Assembly: GCF_005796105.1 (NCBI RefSeq)
Contig: NZ_VAUO01000010.1
Location: 1 to 64,000, forward strand
Direction: 5' to 3'
Origin: Pseudomonas mosselii
Lineage (GTDB): Bacteria; Pseudomonadota; Gammaproteobacteria; Pseudomonadales; Pseudomonadaceae
DNA: 64,000 nucleotides
In this document: piece by piece, positions 38,446 to 48,020 of the stretch
How the letters are laid out: the number at the start of each line of letters is the position of its first letter
How positions within the stretch are numbered: the stretch's first letter is position 1
Made by a program: the position numbers and the translations under genes
The notes under the pieces: generated by a model
What the model saw: the letters and a program-made list of their open reading frames with translations, nothing else
Databases searched by the model: none
Told to the model about the DNA's origin: nothing

Positions 38446-38991
38446 ATTAAGCGTGAAATGAGAAACGATAAACGAACTGCACCGAAAGCCCCGATCAACG
38501 AGAATATCTCGGCACGCGAGGTTCGGTTAATTGGTGCTGACGGCGAGCAGATTGGCATCGTCTCGATTGATGAAGCGCTGCGTATCGCTGATGAAGCGAA
38601 GCTGGATCTGGTGGAAATCTCTGCAGATGCGCAACCGCCCGTCTGCAAGGTGATGGACTACGGCAAGCACCTCTTCGAGAAGAAGAAGCAGGCCAACGAA
38701 GCCAAGAAGAACCAGAAGCAGATCCAGATCAAAGAAATCAAGTTTCGTCCAGGGACGGAAGAAGGGGATTACCAGGTAAAACTACGCAACCTGGTACGTT
38801 TCCTTAGCGATGGGGACAAGGCCAAGATCTCTCTGAGATTCCGCGGCCGTGAGATGGCCCACCAGGAGCTGGGCATGGAGCTGTTGAAGCGGGTCGAAAC
38901 CGACCTCGCCGAATATGGCACCGTTGAGCAGCATCCGAAGATGGAAGGACGCCAGCTTATGATGGTCATCGCCCCCAAAAAGAAGAAGTAA
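38446..38991 (+). CDS. infC: Translation initiation factor IF-3, probable AUU start
   Basis: About 181 residues, with the IF-3 N-domain ([18 protein letters not shown]), the linker ending in [16 protein letters not shown] and the C-domain ([19 protein letters not shown] through [11 protein letters not shown]). GGAG at 38434-38437 lies only 2 bases from the in-frame ATG at 38440, which overlaps the thrS stop, but 8 bases from the in-frame ATT at 38446. The AUU start is therefore favoured. E. coli infC also starts with AUU and IF-3 represses its own translation by rejecting such codons, so the same autoregulation is likely. Confidence 0.95.
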   Translation: MKREMRNDKRTAPKAPINENISAREVRLIGADGEQIGIVSIDEALRIADEAKLDLVEISADAQPPVCKVMDYGKHLFEKKKQANEAKKNQKQIQIKEIKFRPGTEEGDYQVKLRNLVRFLSDGDKAKISLRFRGREMAHQELGMELLKRVETDLAEYGTVEQHPKMEGRQLMMVIAPKKKK

Positions 38992-39052
38992 TCTCCCGGG
39001 CACGGCAGGCCTGATGATTATTGTGTAATTTTATCGAATGCGGAGTTCCAAC

Positions 39053-39247
39053 ATGCCAAAAATGAAAACCAAGAGCGGTGCTGCGAAGCGTTTCCTGAAA
39101 ACAGCTTCCGGCTTCAAGCACAAGCACGCTTTCAAGAGCCACATCCTGACCAAAATGTCGACCAAGCGTAAGCGTCAACTGCGCGGTGCCAGCCTGCTGC
39201 ACCCGTCTGACGTTGCAAAAGTCGAGCGCATGCTGCGCGTACGTTAA
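39053..39247 (+). CDS. rpmI: Ribosomal protein L35
   Basis: A 64-residue basic large-subunit protein, [20 protein letters not shown] to MLRVR, the normal bL35 length. The ATG at 39053 follows GCGGAG. It sits between infC and rplT in the conserved operon. Confidence 0.98.
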   Translation: MPKMKTKSGAAKRFLKTASGFKHKHAFKSHILTKMSTKRKRQLRGASLLHPSDVAKVERMLRVR

Positions 39248-39275
39248 TTTCGGTCAAAGATAGAGGAAGTTACTC

Positions 39276-40756
<1,481 letters not shown>

Positions 40757-40787
40757 GCCCAATCGACGCAACTTTCAGGAGAACAGC

Positions 40788-43169
40788 ATGAAATTCAGTG
40801 AACAGTGGCTGCGCGGTTGGGTAAACCCGCAAGTCTCCCGTGATGAACTGGTTGCCCGCCTGTCCATGGCTGGCCTTGAAGTCGACAGCGTGACCCCTGC
40901 TGCCGGCCAGTTCAGCGGCATCGTAGTCGGCGAGATTCTCGCCACCGAACAACACCCGGACGCTGACAAGCTGCGCGTGTGCCAGGTCAGCAACGGCGCA
41001 GAAACCTTCCAGGTGGTTTGCGGTGCCCCCAACGCTCGCCCAGGCATCAAGATCCCGTTCGCCATGATCGGCGCCGAGCTGCCAGGCGACTTCAAGATCA
41101 AGAAAGCCAAGCTGCGCGGCGTCGAGTCGTTCGGCATGCTGTGCTCGGCAGCCGAGCTGCAGATCAGCGAAGAGAACGACGGCCTGCTGGAGCTGGCCGC
41201 CGACGCCCCGGTGGGCGAGGACATTCGCCAGTACCTGAGCCTGGACGACGCCAGCATCGAGATCGGCCTGACGCCGAACCGCGGCGACTGCCTGTCCATC
41301 GCAGGTCTGGCCCGCGACGTCAGCGCACTGTACGACGTCCCTGTGTCGCGTCCAGTGGTGCCAGCCGTGCCGGCTGCGCATGACGAAGTGCGCTCGGTTG
41401 AAGTCAGTGCTCCAGCGGCCTGCCCACGTTATCTGGGCCGCGTGATCCGCAACGTCGACCTGAGCAAGCCAACGCCGCTGTGGATGGTCGAGCGCCTGCG
41501 CCGCAGCGACGTGCGCAGCATCGATGCTGCCGTCGACATCACCAACTATGTGATGCTTGAACTCGGTCAGCCGATGCACGCCTTCGACCTGGCCGAAATC
41601 AACGGTGGCATCCGCGTACGCATGGCCGAGGAGGGCGAAAAGCTCGTCCTGCTGGACGGCCAGGAAGTCGCCCTGCGCGCTGACACCCTGGTGATTGCCG
41701 ACCACTCCCGTGCCTTGGCCATTGCCGGTGTCATGGGCGGCGAGCACAGCGGTGTGAGCACCGAGAAGACCCGCGACCTGTTCCTGGAGAGCGCCTTCTT
41801 CGAGCCGATTTCCGTTGCGGGCAAGGCCCGTTCCTACGGCCTGCACACCGATGCCTCGCACCGCTACGAGCGTGGCGTCGACTCGCAATTGGCCCGTGAA
41901 GCACTCGAGCGCGCCACTGCGTTGGTGCTGGAAATCGTTGGCGGTGAAGCCGGCCCAGTGGTCGAAGCCGTGAGCGAGCAGCACCTGCCGAAGATCGCGC
42001 CGATCACCCTGCGTGATGAACGCATTACCCAGATGCTTGGCATGCAGATGCAGGCGGCCCAGGTCGAACAACTGCTCAATGCTTTGGAGCTGAAAACCAG
42101 CGCCAATGGGGCAGGGGCGTGGACCGTCAGCGTGCCGAGCCACCGCTTCGACATCAGTCTGGAAGTCGACCTGATCGAAGAGCTGGCCCGCCTGTATGGC
42201 TACAACAACCTGCCGGTCCGCTACCCGCAGGCTCGCCTGGCCCCGCAGGCCCGCCCGGAGACCCGTGGCGAGTTGCCGAACCTGCGTCGCCTGCTGGTTG
42301 CCCGTGGCTATCAGGAAGCCATTACCTATAGCTTCATCGATCCGAAACTGTTCGAGCTGTTCACCCCTGGCGTCGAGCCGCTGCTGCTGGCCAACCCAAT
42401 CTCCAGCGACATGGCCGCCATGCGTGCCTCGCTGTGGCCGGGCCTGGTCAAGGCGCTGCAGCACAACCTCAACCGCCAGCAAGACCGCGTACGCCTGTTC
42501 GAAAGCGGTCTGCGTTTCGTCGGTCAGTTGGGTGATCTCAAGCAGCAACCGATGATCGCTGGCGTCGTCACCGGCAGCCGCCAACCCGAAGGTTGGGCCA
42601 ACGGTCGCGATGGCATCGACTTCTTCGACGTCAAGGCCGACGTAGAGGCCCTGCTGGGCTACTCCGGTGCGCTGGGTGACTTCACCTTCGCTGCCGGCAA
42701 GCACCCGGCCCTGCACCCCGGCCAGACTGCACGCATCGAGCGCGACGGCAAGGAAGTCGGCTACCTCGGCGCCATTCACCCGGAGCTGGCCAAGACCCTC
42801 GGCCTCGACCGTCCGGTGTTCGTCTTCGAGTTGGTGCTTGGCGATGTCGTAGAAGGTCGCCTGCCCAAGTTCAGCGAACTGTCGAAGTTCCCGGAAACCC
42901 GTCGCGACCTCGCGCTGATTGCAGGGCGTGACGTGGCGGCCAGTTCGGTGCTTGAAGTCATTCGTGACAATGCAGGCGAATGGCTCACGGACCTCAGGCT
43001 GTTTGACGTCTACCAGGGTAAAGGTATTGATCCTGATAGAAAAAGCCTGGCCGTCGGCTTGACCTGGCAGCATCCATCGCGCACTCTTAATGACGATGAG
43101 GTGAATGCGACCTTGGTAAATATCCTCACCTCGCTCGAACAAAGGTTGAACACCACGTTAAGGAAATAA
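40788..43169 (+). CDS. pheT: Phenylalanyl-tRNA synthetase, beta subunit
   Basis: A 793-residue beta subunit. The start is [16 protein letters not shown], followed by the EMAP/tRNA-binding domain ([20 protein letters not shown]), B3/B4 editing domain, B5 and a C-terminal ferredoxin-fold anticodon-binding domain ([13 protein letters not shown] onward). ATG 40788 follows CAGGAGAA. The frame is open upstream into pheS, but that is not used. It is followed by ihfA after 4 bp. Confidence 0.98.
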   Translation: MKFSEQWLRGWVNPQVSRDELVARLSMAGLEVDSVTPAAGQFSGIVVGEILATEQHPDADKLRVCQVSNGAETFQVVCGAPNARPGIKIPFAMIGAELPGDFKIKKAKLRGVESFGMLCSAAELQISEENDGLLELAADAPVGEDIRQYLSLDDASIEIGLTPNRGDCLSIAGLARDVSALYDVPVSRPVVPAVPAAHDEVRSVEVSAPAACPRYLGRVIRNVDLSKPTPLWMVERLRRSDVRSIDAAVDITNYVMLELGQPMHAFDLAEINGGIRVRMAEEGEKLVLLDGQEVALRADTLVIADHSRALAIAGVMGGEHSGVSTEKTRDLFLESAFFEPISVAGKARSYGLHTDASHRYERGVDSQLAREALERATALVLEIVGGEAGPVVEAVSEQHLPKIAPITLRDERITQMLGMQMQAAQVEQLLNALELKTSANGAGAWTVSVPSHRFDISLEVDLIEELARLYGYNNLPVRYPQARLAPQARPETRGELPNLRRLLVARGYQEAITYSFIDPKLFELFTPGVEPLLLANPISSDMAAMRASLWPGLVKALQHNLNRQQDRVRLFESGLRFVGQLGDLKQQPMIAGVVTGSRQPEGWANGRDGIDFFDVKADVEALLGYSGALGDFTFAAGKHPALHPGQTARIERDGKEVGYLGAIHPELAKTLGLDRPVFVFELVLGDVVEGRLPKFSELSKFPETRRDLALIAGRDVAASSVLEVIRDNAGEWLTDLRLFDVYQGKGIDPDRKSLAVGLTWQHPSRTLNDDEVNATLVNILTSLEQRLNTTLRK

Positions 43170-43173
43170 CGGT

Positions 43174-43476
43174 ATGGGTGCTCTGACGAAAGCTGAGATG
43201 GCCGAAAGGCTGTACGAGGAGCTGGGACTCAACAAGCGAGAGGCCAAGGAGCTGGTCGAGCTGTTTTTCGAAGAAATTCGGCACGCGCTTGAAGACAACG
43301 AGCAGGTCAAGTTGTCCGGTTTCGGCAACTTCGACCTTCGCGACAAACGCCAGCGGCCGGGCCGCAACCCCAAAACCGGGGAAGAGATCCCGATCACCGC
43401 ACGCCGCGTCGTCACCTTTCGTCCAGGGCAGAAGCTGAAAGCCCGGGTAGAGGCCTATGCTGGAACCAAGCCATAA
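43174..43476 (+). CDS. ihfA: Integration host factor, alpha subunit
   Basis: A 100-residue DNA-bending protein of the HU/IHF family. It starts [20 protein letters not shown] and contains the minor-groove arm [11 protein letters not shown] with the intercalating proline. It works as a heterodimer with IhfB. Its 3' end overlaps the MerR-type gene by 20 bp, as is usual for this locus. Confidence 0.97.
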   Translation: MGALTKAEMAERLYEELGLNKREAKELVELFFEEIRHALEDNEQVKLSGFGNFDLRDKRQRPGRNPKTGEEIPITARRVVTFRPGQKLKARVEAYAGTKP

Positions 43477-43813
43477 CGACGAGCTGCCCCCCATCCCGGG
43501 CAAACGCTACTTCACCATTGGTGAAGTCAGCGAGCTTTGTGCGGTAAAGCCGCATGTGCTGCGTTACTGGGAGCAGGAATTTCCGCAGCTCAATCCGGTG
43601 AAGCGCCGTGGCAATCGGCGGTATTACCAGCGCCAAGACGTGCTGATGATCCGCCAGATCCGCGCACTGCTGTATGACCAGGGCTTCACCATTGGCGGGG
43701 CGCGTTTGCGTCTTTCCAGTGACGAGGTCAAGGATGAGTCCAGCCAGTATAAGCAGCTGATTCGGCAGATGATTACCGAGTTGGAGGATGTACTGGTGGT
43801 CTTGAAGAAGTGA
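43457..43813 (+). CDS. MerR-family transcriptional regulator
   Basis: A 118-residue MerR-type protein with the DNA-binding helix-turn-helix [21 protein letters not shown] and wing [16 protein letters not shown], then a short dimerisation helix. No metal-binding cysteine pair is seen near the C-terminus. It is the conserved neighbour of ihfA in gammaproteobacteria and is translated from an overlapping start. Its targets are unknown. Confidence 0.93.
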   Translation: MLEPSHNDELPPIPGKRYFTIGEVSELCAVKPHVLRYWEQEFPQLNPVKRRGNRRYYQRQDVLMIRQIRALLYDQGFTIGGARLRLSSDEVKDESSQYKQLIRQMITELEDVLVVLKK

Positions 43814-43912
43814 CCTGATTGCCGATGAGTGGAAATTTTTGAAAAAAAGCTTCCATTAATCAGAAGGTTAGGTTAGATTCTTCACCGTTCTCAGCGGTAT
43901 CGAGAATGATGT

Positions 43913-43989
43913 CGGGGCGTAGCGCAGCCCGGTAGCGCACTTGCATGGGGTGCAAGGGGTCGAGTGTTCGAATCACTCCGTCCCGACCA
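43913..43989 (+). tRNA. tRNA-Pro (anticodon GGG)
   Basis: A 77-base cloverleaf: acceptor CGGGGCG/CGTCCCG (one G-U), anticodon arm CTTGC-ATGGGGT-GCAAG with anticodon GGG, T loop TTCGAAT, and encoded CCA. An integrase remnant lies just downstream, so its 3' end was probably an attachment site. Confidence 0.97.
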
Positions 43990-44005
43990 ATAATCCCAAG
44001 GACTT

Positions 44006-44034
44006 AGGCCATTCCCGCAAGGGGTGGCCTTTTT
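44006..44034 (+). terminator. Terminator of tRNA-Pro
   Basis: GGCCATTCCC-GCAA-GGGGTGGCC followed by TTTTTCC, 17 bp after the tRNA. Confidence 0.85.
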
Positions 44035-44067
44035 CCTTTGCGTGACTTTTGCGTGACTTCTCAGGTT

Positions 44068-44301
44068 TTATGCCTGCCTCCTCTTCAGAATCGTCAGCAC
44101 CGGGCCACGCGAGTCCGTAGCTGAAACCTTGTTTGCCGCCTCTATCAACTGTCCCAGCTCCGCGCCAGAATAGTGGCTGGTCACGCTGCCGTTCTTGTGG
44201 CCAAGTAGCGACTTCCGATCTTCCTCTGTTACACCCGCTGCTTTCAGGCGCCTGCCGAAAGTGTGCTTCAAGTCATGAACCCTCGAAGCAGACCGGCTAG
44301 G
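44068..44301 (-). pseudogene. C-terminal remnant of a phage-type tyrosine integrase
   Basis: About 78 codons are left, from a stop-bounded frame with no proper start. The reading is SRVHDLKHTFGRRLKAAGV, then LLGHKNGSVTSHYSGAEL. These are the last active-site boxes of tyrosine recombinases (HDLKHTF, LGH, and SHY with the nucleophilic tyrosine). The N-terminal 250 or so residues, including the first catalytic arginine, are missing. It points toward tRNA-Pro, 79 bp away, the usual arrangement for an element integrated in a tRNA gene. The remainder up to 44499 shows no gene. Confidence 0.85.
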
Positions 44302-44499
44302 TCATCTTGCTCCAGTCCATGGGCTTTCCGGCAACGGACCGGGGCGGTTCGTTGAGAGGCACAACGCTACTACGGCCCGGACATGGCGCGTACTGGCTTC
44401 CCGTCCAGGGTGGATGGGTGGGCATATGGGCTGCGTGTAATACAATCCCACCTTGCCCTGCTGTATACTCCTTAACCAATGAACACTGCCGGTGACGCC

Positions 44500-45039
44500 A
44501 TGACCATCACTACCACGCAAAGTAAGGCCTCATGGTCGGGGCCATCCCTTGCCCTTGCCATTGCGGCGGTCTGTGCGCTAATGGCTGGCAGTGCTGCTTG
44601 GGCAGACGCGCCTGCTAAGCAGAAGTCCGCTTTTGTATCCAAGCCCACTAGCGCCGATGCCGATATGGAGGCGTTGGTGGAGCAGGCTGTGTCTGAGCTA
44701 AAGGATCTTGAAGCACGCATGTCGAAGTACACAAAGATTCTTTGCCAAGACCACGTTCCGGAAAAGTACCTGCAAGATCAACCATTTGGGTTGATTGCAG
44801 AGAACCTTCGATTTGCAGAAAGCCGTTTCAGGGAGATTGGCGCGCCCGAGGACGCAGAGGCTGAGTACAACAAGCTGATCCGCGCCATAGCGAAGGCTCG
44901 CTCCGTTGCAGCCATGAATGATTCGCTGATCAAGCAGCGTACTGTCGTTCCTGAGGTCTTTCACAGCGAAGTAGATCTTGAAGGGCTGAGCAAGCTTACT
45001 GCGCACACCACGCTGCGTCTGATTAAGCAAATCAGCTAG
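44500..45039 (+). CDS. Unknown protein with signal-like N-terminus, coupled to YafO-like gene
   Basis: A 179-residue protein not recognised as any family. The N-terminus MTITTTQSKASWSGPSLALA with AIAAVCALMAGSAAWADAPA looks like a signal peptide with cleavage near AWA-DA. The rest is helical and charged, with one long helix (EQAVSELKDLEARMSKYTKI) and many Lys/Glu. ATG 44500 has GGTGA 4 bases ahead; ATG 44479 is an alternative with no ribosome site. A TATACT -10 element lies at 44462-44467. Codon use is AT-richer than in the neighbouring core genes. Its stop overlaps the next start as TAGTG. Confidence 0.7.
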   Translation: MTITTTQSKASWSGPSLALAIAAVCALMAGSAAWADAPAKQKSAFVSKPTSADADMEALVEQAVSELKDLEARMSKYTKILCQDHVPEKYLQDQPFGLIAENLRFAESRFREIGAPEDAEAEYNKLIRAIAKARSVAAMNDSLIKQRTVVPEVFHSEVDLEGLSKLTAHTTLRLIKQIS

Positions 45040-45476
45040 TGCCCGTTCAGGTTGAAATCCATCCTGATCTGCGGGCGGACATTCAGTCTGCGCTCGCCAA
45101 TTACCCATTTACCATTGATCAGCTCAAGGCCGATTTTGCTGCCTGCATGGAGAGTGGCGGCCTGAAAATCCCGAGCTACATGGGGTGCGATCAACCGTAT
45201 CATGAGCCAGCGGCTGCGAGGTCTGGACAGCTTCGCCACATTCACATCGCACTACCTCCGCAGACGTTCAAAGAGAAGGTTTGCCAGGCATACAGAAAGT
45301 GCGACAAGAGCCTCCCGCATTTAGATGCAGCATTAGTCTATGTTCAGGGCGAGCTATACGAAGATCGCTATATGATACTTGCGTTTTTCGCCCCTAATGC
45401 GCATGACAAAGCCAAGGTAGATGCGGTAATGACTCGGCTTGGGGTGCTGGCTAAAAAGTTTCGAGATCAGAACTGA
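45039..45476 (+). CDS. YafO-like mRNA-interferase toxin homologue
   Basis: A 145-residue protein starting at GTG in the TAGTG overlap with the preceding gene. By eye it follows the layout of E. coli YafO. It has ADF near the start of the domain, then a G-x-x-P segment (GGLKIPSYMG, D-x-x-YH), RHIHIALPP, the HLDAALVYVQG strand, YMILAFFAPNAHDKA and the C-terminal LGVLAKKFR. YafO cleaves mRNA on the ribosome as a type II toxin. The usual small Phd-like antitoxin (YafN) is absent; the gene upstream is larger and signal-bearing. Homology is moderate, so toxin activity is inferred. Low GC content fits transfer with the element at tRNA-Pro. Confidence 0.72.
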   Translation: MPVQVEIHPDLRADIQSALANYPFTIDQLKADFAACMESGGLKIPSYMGCDQPYHEPAAARSGQLRHIHIALPPQTFKEKVCQAYRKCDKSLPHLDAALVYVQGELYEDRYMILAFFAPNAHDKAKVDAVMTRLGVLAKKFRDQN

Positions 45477-45769
45477 CGTCCATATGGCCATCGAGCGGGT
45501 TCGAATGAGAGTCGCATGGGTCTGCTTGTCCTCTCTCTCAGGCTCGTAAGGCGCGAAATTCTTCTGAGAGTCACCTCTCTTCTTCTTTCAGGCCGCAATA
45601 GCATCCAGCAACCCCCTCGCATCCTTGAAGGCTCGGTGCTGGCGACATCAGGGCACAGTGGTGTTCTTCCAGGCAGCCATCTTCAGTACAAACCTGTCAT
45701 TTCGCCAATACATCCTGACCGTGAGCGCGGCGCCCTGGGGCTTCCAGACCCAGGACGCCGCAGCCCGGA
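45477..45769. other. Gap with 3' hairpin of the unknown three-gene cluster
   Basis: I support no gene in these 293 bp. GCGGCG-C-CCTGGG...CCCAGG-A-CGCCGC at 45727-45761 is a strong stem-loop 9 bp beyond the stop of the leftward cluster and could end its transcript, although no T run follows. Two similar runs of CTCTCT...CAGGC occur near 45530 and 45580. Confidence 0.5.
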
Positions 45770-46816
45770 TCAGGCCTCGAAGGTAAAGGTCATCTGGCTG
45801 ACGATGGCCATGGCCTTGGGTTTGATGGCGGCCGTGGCAGTGTCACCCATGGCGTCCTGATAGTGATGGTTGACGAGGTTCTCGGCGATCGCCCGGTCCA
45901 GTTCGGCGCCTGGATTGATTGGATAACCGAAGGTTACCGACAGGCTCGAACCGGTCGTGATCGGCTGGTTGTCCGGGTTCCAGAACTGCACGGCAAGGTT
46001 GGCCGAATACCCCGCAGGCAGCACGAACGTGGCCCCGGTCTGGGTACCATCGGCGCCCAAGGTTAGCGGCCCCAGCAACACCGGCACTTGCAACGGCGTG
46101 ACCGTATCGCAGAGCAGGCACACACGGGTGCCGGCCAGGCCCTTGGCCGCCAGGGTGATGGTGATCGGTGAAGTGGTAAAGCTCGCCGGTACGGTCAGTT
46201 GCTGACGGCGCACCCACTGCTTGCCACTGACCAGCGCCTGGGTGCGGATACCCAGGCTCGGGGTCTGGCCGATCATCTTGGCCAGGTCGAGCCAGTCTCG
46301 CACCACTGGCAGTGGGTCGGGCTGGGTATCGGCGTTGACCTGGGCGATCAGGTTGAAGTAGCTGTCGGCTGGCGGGGAGGGCGGCGTCCAGACGAAGGGC
46401 GCCTGTCCGACTCCGATATGCCCGGCAGGTGCGTTGACCGGCGTGCTTTCCAGACCCGCTGCGATGCTCAACGCGTGACCTCGGAAGGTCGCGGGCAACA
46501 GCAACACCTGCGCCGGCGCGTAATACAGGGAAAACCCGTTGCTGTCGGTTTCACTCCCTCCGTTCATGCCGCGCAAGTAGTAGTAGTTAGGCACGGCGGC
46601 TTGCGGTTGCACGTTATAGGCCTGCTCCCAACTGCTGACCGTGCTGAACGCATTTTGTGCATCCGGCACCTGTTCGGGGCTCTGGATGATATCCGGGCAC
46701 AGCCCCAGCGGGCCTTTGAACGGCACGCTGCCGGTGGAGGCGAGGTTGTTGCGCAAGTACAGCGTTTCAGTGGCAGCCTGGCTGCTGCTGAATAGGTTCA
46801 CGACTGTCTGATTCAT
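45770..46816 (-). CDS. Beta-sandwich-like protein B of unknown three-gene cluster
   Basis: A 348-residue protein without signal peptide or membrane segment. It is a diverged relative of the next upstream gene: LYLRNNLASTG against IYLRPNLSNGG, CPDIIQ against SPDIWIAG, and NYYYLRGMNGG against NYIYVRGCNGA. The NYxYxRxxN pattern with the later PFVWTPPSPPADSYFNLIA recalls Ig-like domains that carry YVYVRVRNRG. The C-terminal half (TITLAAKGLAGTRVCLLCDT onward) is another beta-rich unit. Start ATG 46816 has GGGAG 9 bases upstream; ATG 46822 is also possible. It follows the middle gene by 22 bp and must be co-transcribed. Function unknown. Confidence 0.75.
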   Translation of the reverse strand: MNQTVVNLFSSSQAATETLYLRNNLASTGSVPFKGPLGLCPDIIQSPEQVPDAQNAFSTVSSWEQAYNVQPQAAVPNYYYLRGMNGGSETDSNGFSLYYAPAQVLLLPATFRGHALSIAAGLESTPVNAPAGHIGVGQAPFVWTPPSPPADSYFNLIAQVNADTQPDPLPVVRDWLDLAKMIGQTPSLGIRTQALVSGKQWVRRQQLTVPASFTTSPITITLAAKGLAGTRVCLLCDTVTPLQVPVLLGPLTLGADGTQTGATFVLPAGYSANLAVQFWNPDNQPITTGSSLSVTFGYPINPGAELDRAIAENLVNHHYQDAMGDTATAAIKPKAMAIVSQMTFTFEA

Positions 46817-46838
46817 GACCATTCACTCCCTGTGAGTA

Positions 46839-48002
46839 TCAGATGATCTGCAAGCCGTCAGCGCCCAGCAGCACCACAGGGCGCGGACGGATATTGGCCA
46901 CCTCCGTGGCGGCAAAGGCCCGGTGCAAGGCATGGGACAAGGCAAAGTCCACCAGCCCGCGGTCCAGCGCCTCCTGCAACTCCAGCGTCGAGCCGTCGGC
47001 GAAATAGGCCGGGGTAATATCAATGGCGGCGCCGGGCTGCGAGTCGGGCCCGTTGTTCTTGTACAGATTGAGGGTAAGCAATGCGCTATAGCCGGGCGCC
47101 AAGGTGCAACGCACGCCCACGAAATGGCCCACCGCAGGCATGGCGACATTGTTGATGGCGATCGGATTGCCCTTGGAGTCGGTCTGGCTGCAGCTCATCG
47201 ACAAGGTCCAGCCGGTTTCCGGGAAGCCCATGTTGGTGATCTGCAGCGAATATTCACGACTGCCTGCGGTCACGTCGTCGGGGATGATCAGTTGCGAACT
47301 CATCTGCCGGGTCGGTGAACGACCGGACTGCATCGACACGTTTCGCCAGCCGAACTGCAGGTTATTGGTGACCAACGCCGACATATCCAACTGCGAGAAT
47401 ACATCCGGGAACGGATTGCCGGCGTTGTTCATCCAGGTAATGAAACAGTAGTGGTCACTGCCGCCACTTGGCGGCTGCGGGTTGCTCCAGACAAAAGTAT
47501 CGGCCGCTACACCGATGCCTGACGACGCCAGGTTGACGATGGATGAGTCGTAGTACGGTGGCGTGCCATCCGGGTGGTCGCGGTCGGTGGGAATACCGTA
47601 CTTGGCCCACTCGCTGGGCCACTGGATGGACGCGCACGGCACGCCATACAGCTGCACCTTGGTGGTGGTGCTGACCGGCGCGCCATTGCACCCGCGCACG
47701 TAGATGTAGTTGGGCGTGCCTTGGGTGATGGTGCCGGGGGACTGCGAGGCGTAGCTGTTGCTTGTGGCCAGCGCATTGCGAAAATCCTTCACCGGCTGGG
47801 TACCGGCGATCCAGATGTCGGGCGAGGCCGACAGTGGCGAACTGGCGGGTATCTTGCCCCCATTGCTCAGGTTTGGACGCAGGTAGATGCCTTTGTCGTA
47901 GGTCCCGGCCAGTAAGGCTTCACGCCTCGACGCCTGTGCGACAGGCCCGCGCAGAACCTGGCCGTGGCCGACCACGGGGGGATTTTTGGTGACTGTCAAC
48001 AT
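46839..48002 (-). CDS. Beta-sandwich-like protein A of unknown three-gene cluster
   Basis: A 387-residue protein with no signal peptide. It contains an Ig-like unit marked by SPDIWIAGTQ, NYIYVRGCNGAP, IQWPSEWAKYG and DTFVWSNPQPPSGGSDHYCF; this order (PDIW, YVR, WP-W, F-W-P, HYCF) is one I know from secreted beta-sandwich proteins with YVYVRVRNRG. A second beta-rich unit follows (REYSLQITNMGFPETGWTLS). The ATG at 48002 has AAGGAG 7 bases ahead. It lies 18 bp after the large gene and 22 bp before its relative. Function unknown. Confidence 0.75.
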   Translation of the reverse strand: MLTVTKNPPVVGHGQVLRGPVAQASRREALLAGTYDKGIYLRPNLSNGGKIPASSPLSASPDIWIAGTQPVKDFRNALATSNSYASQSPGTITQGTPNYIYVRGCNGAPVSTTTKVQLYGVPCASIQWPSEWAKYGIPTDRDHPDGTPPYYDSSIVNLASSGIGVAADTFVWSNPQPPSGGSDHYCFITWMNNAGNPFPDVFSQLDMSALVTNNLQFGWRNVSMQSGRSPTRQMSSQLIIPDDVTAGSREYSLQITNMGFPETGWTLSMSCSQTDSKGNPIAINNVAMPAVGHFVGVRCTLAPGYSALLTLNLYKNNGPDSQPGAAIDITPAYFADGSTLELQEALDRGLVDFALSHALHRAFAATEVANIRPRPVVLLGADGLQII

Positions 48003-48020
48003 TGCCAAACTCCTTTTTGA

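Noticed and set aside
44777-44795. Perfect inverted repeat ATCAACC-N5-GGTTGAT
   Set aside because: It lies inside the coding region of the gene ahead of the YafO-like gene; with nothing else to support an attenuator it may be chance.
45516-45860. 114-codon rightward open frame
   Set aside because: Its 3' part is antisense to the end of the 348-residue protein gene and the content (many Ser, Arg, Pro) is not protein-like.
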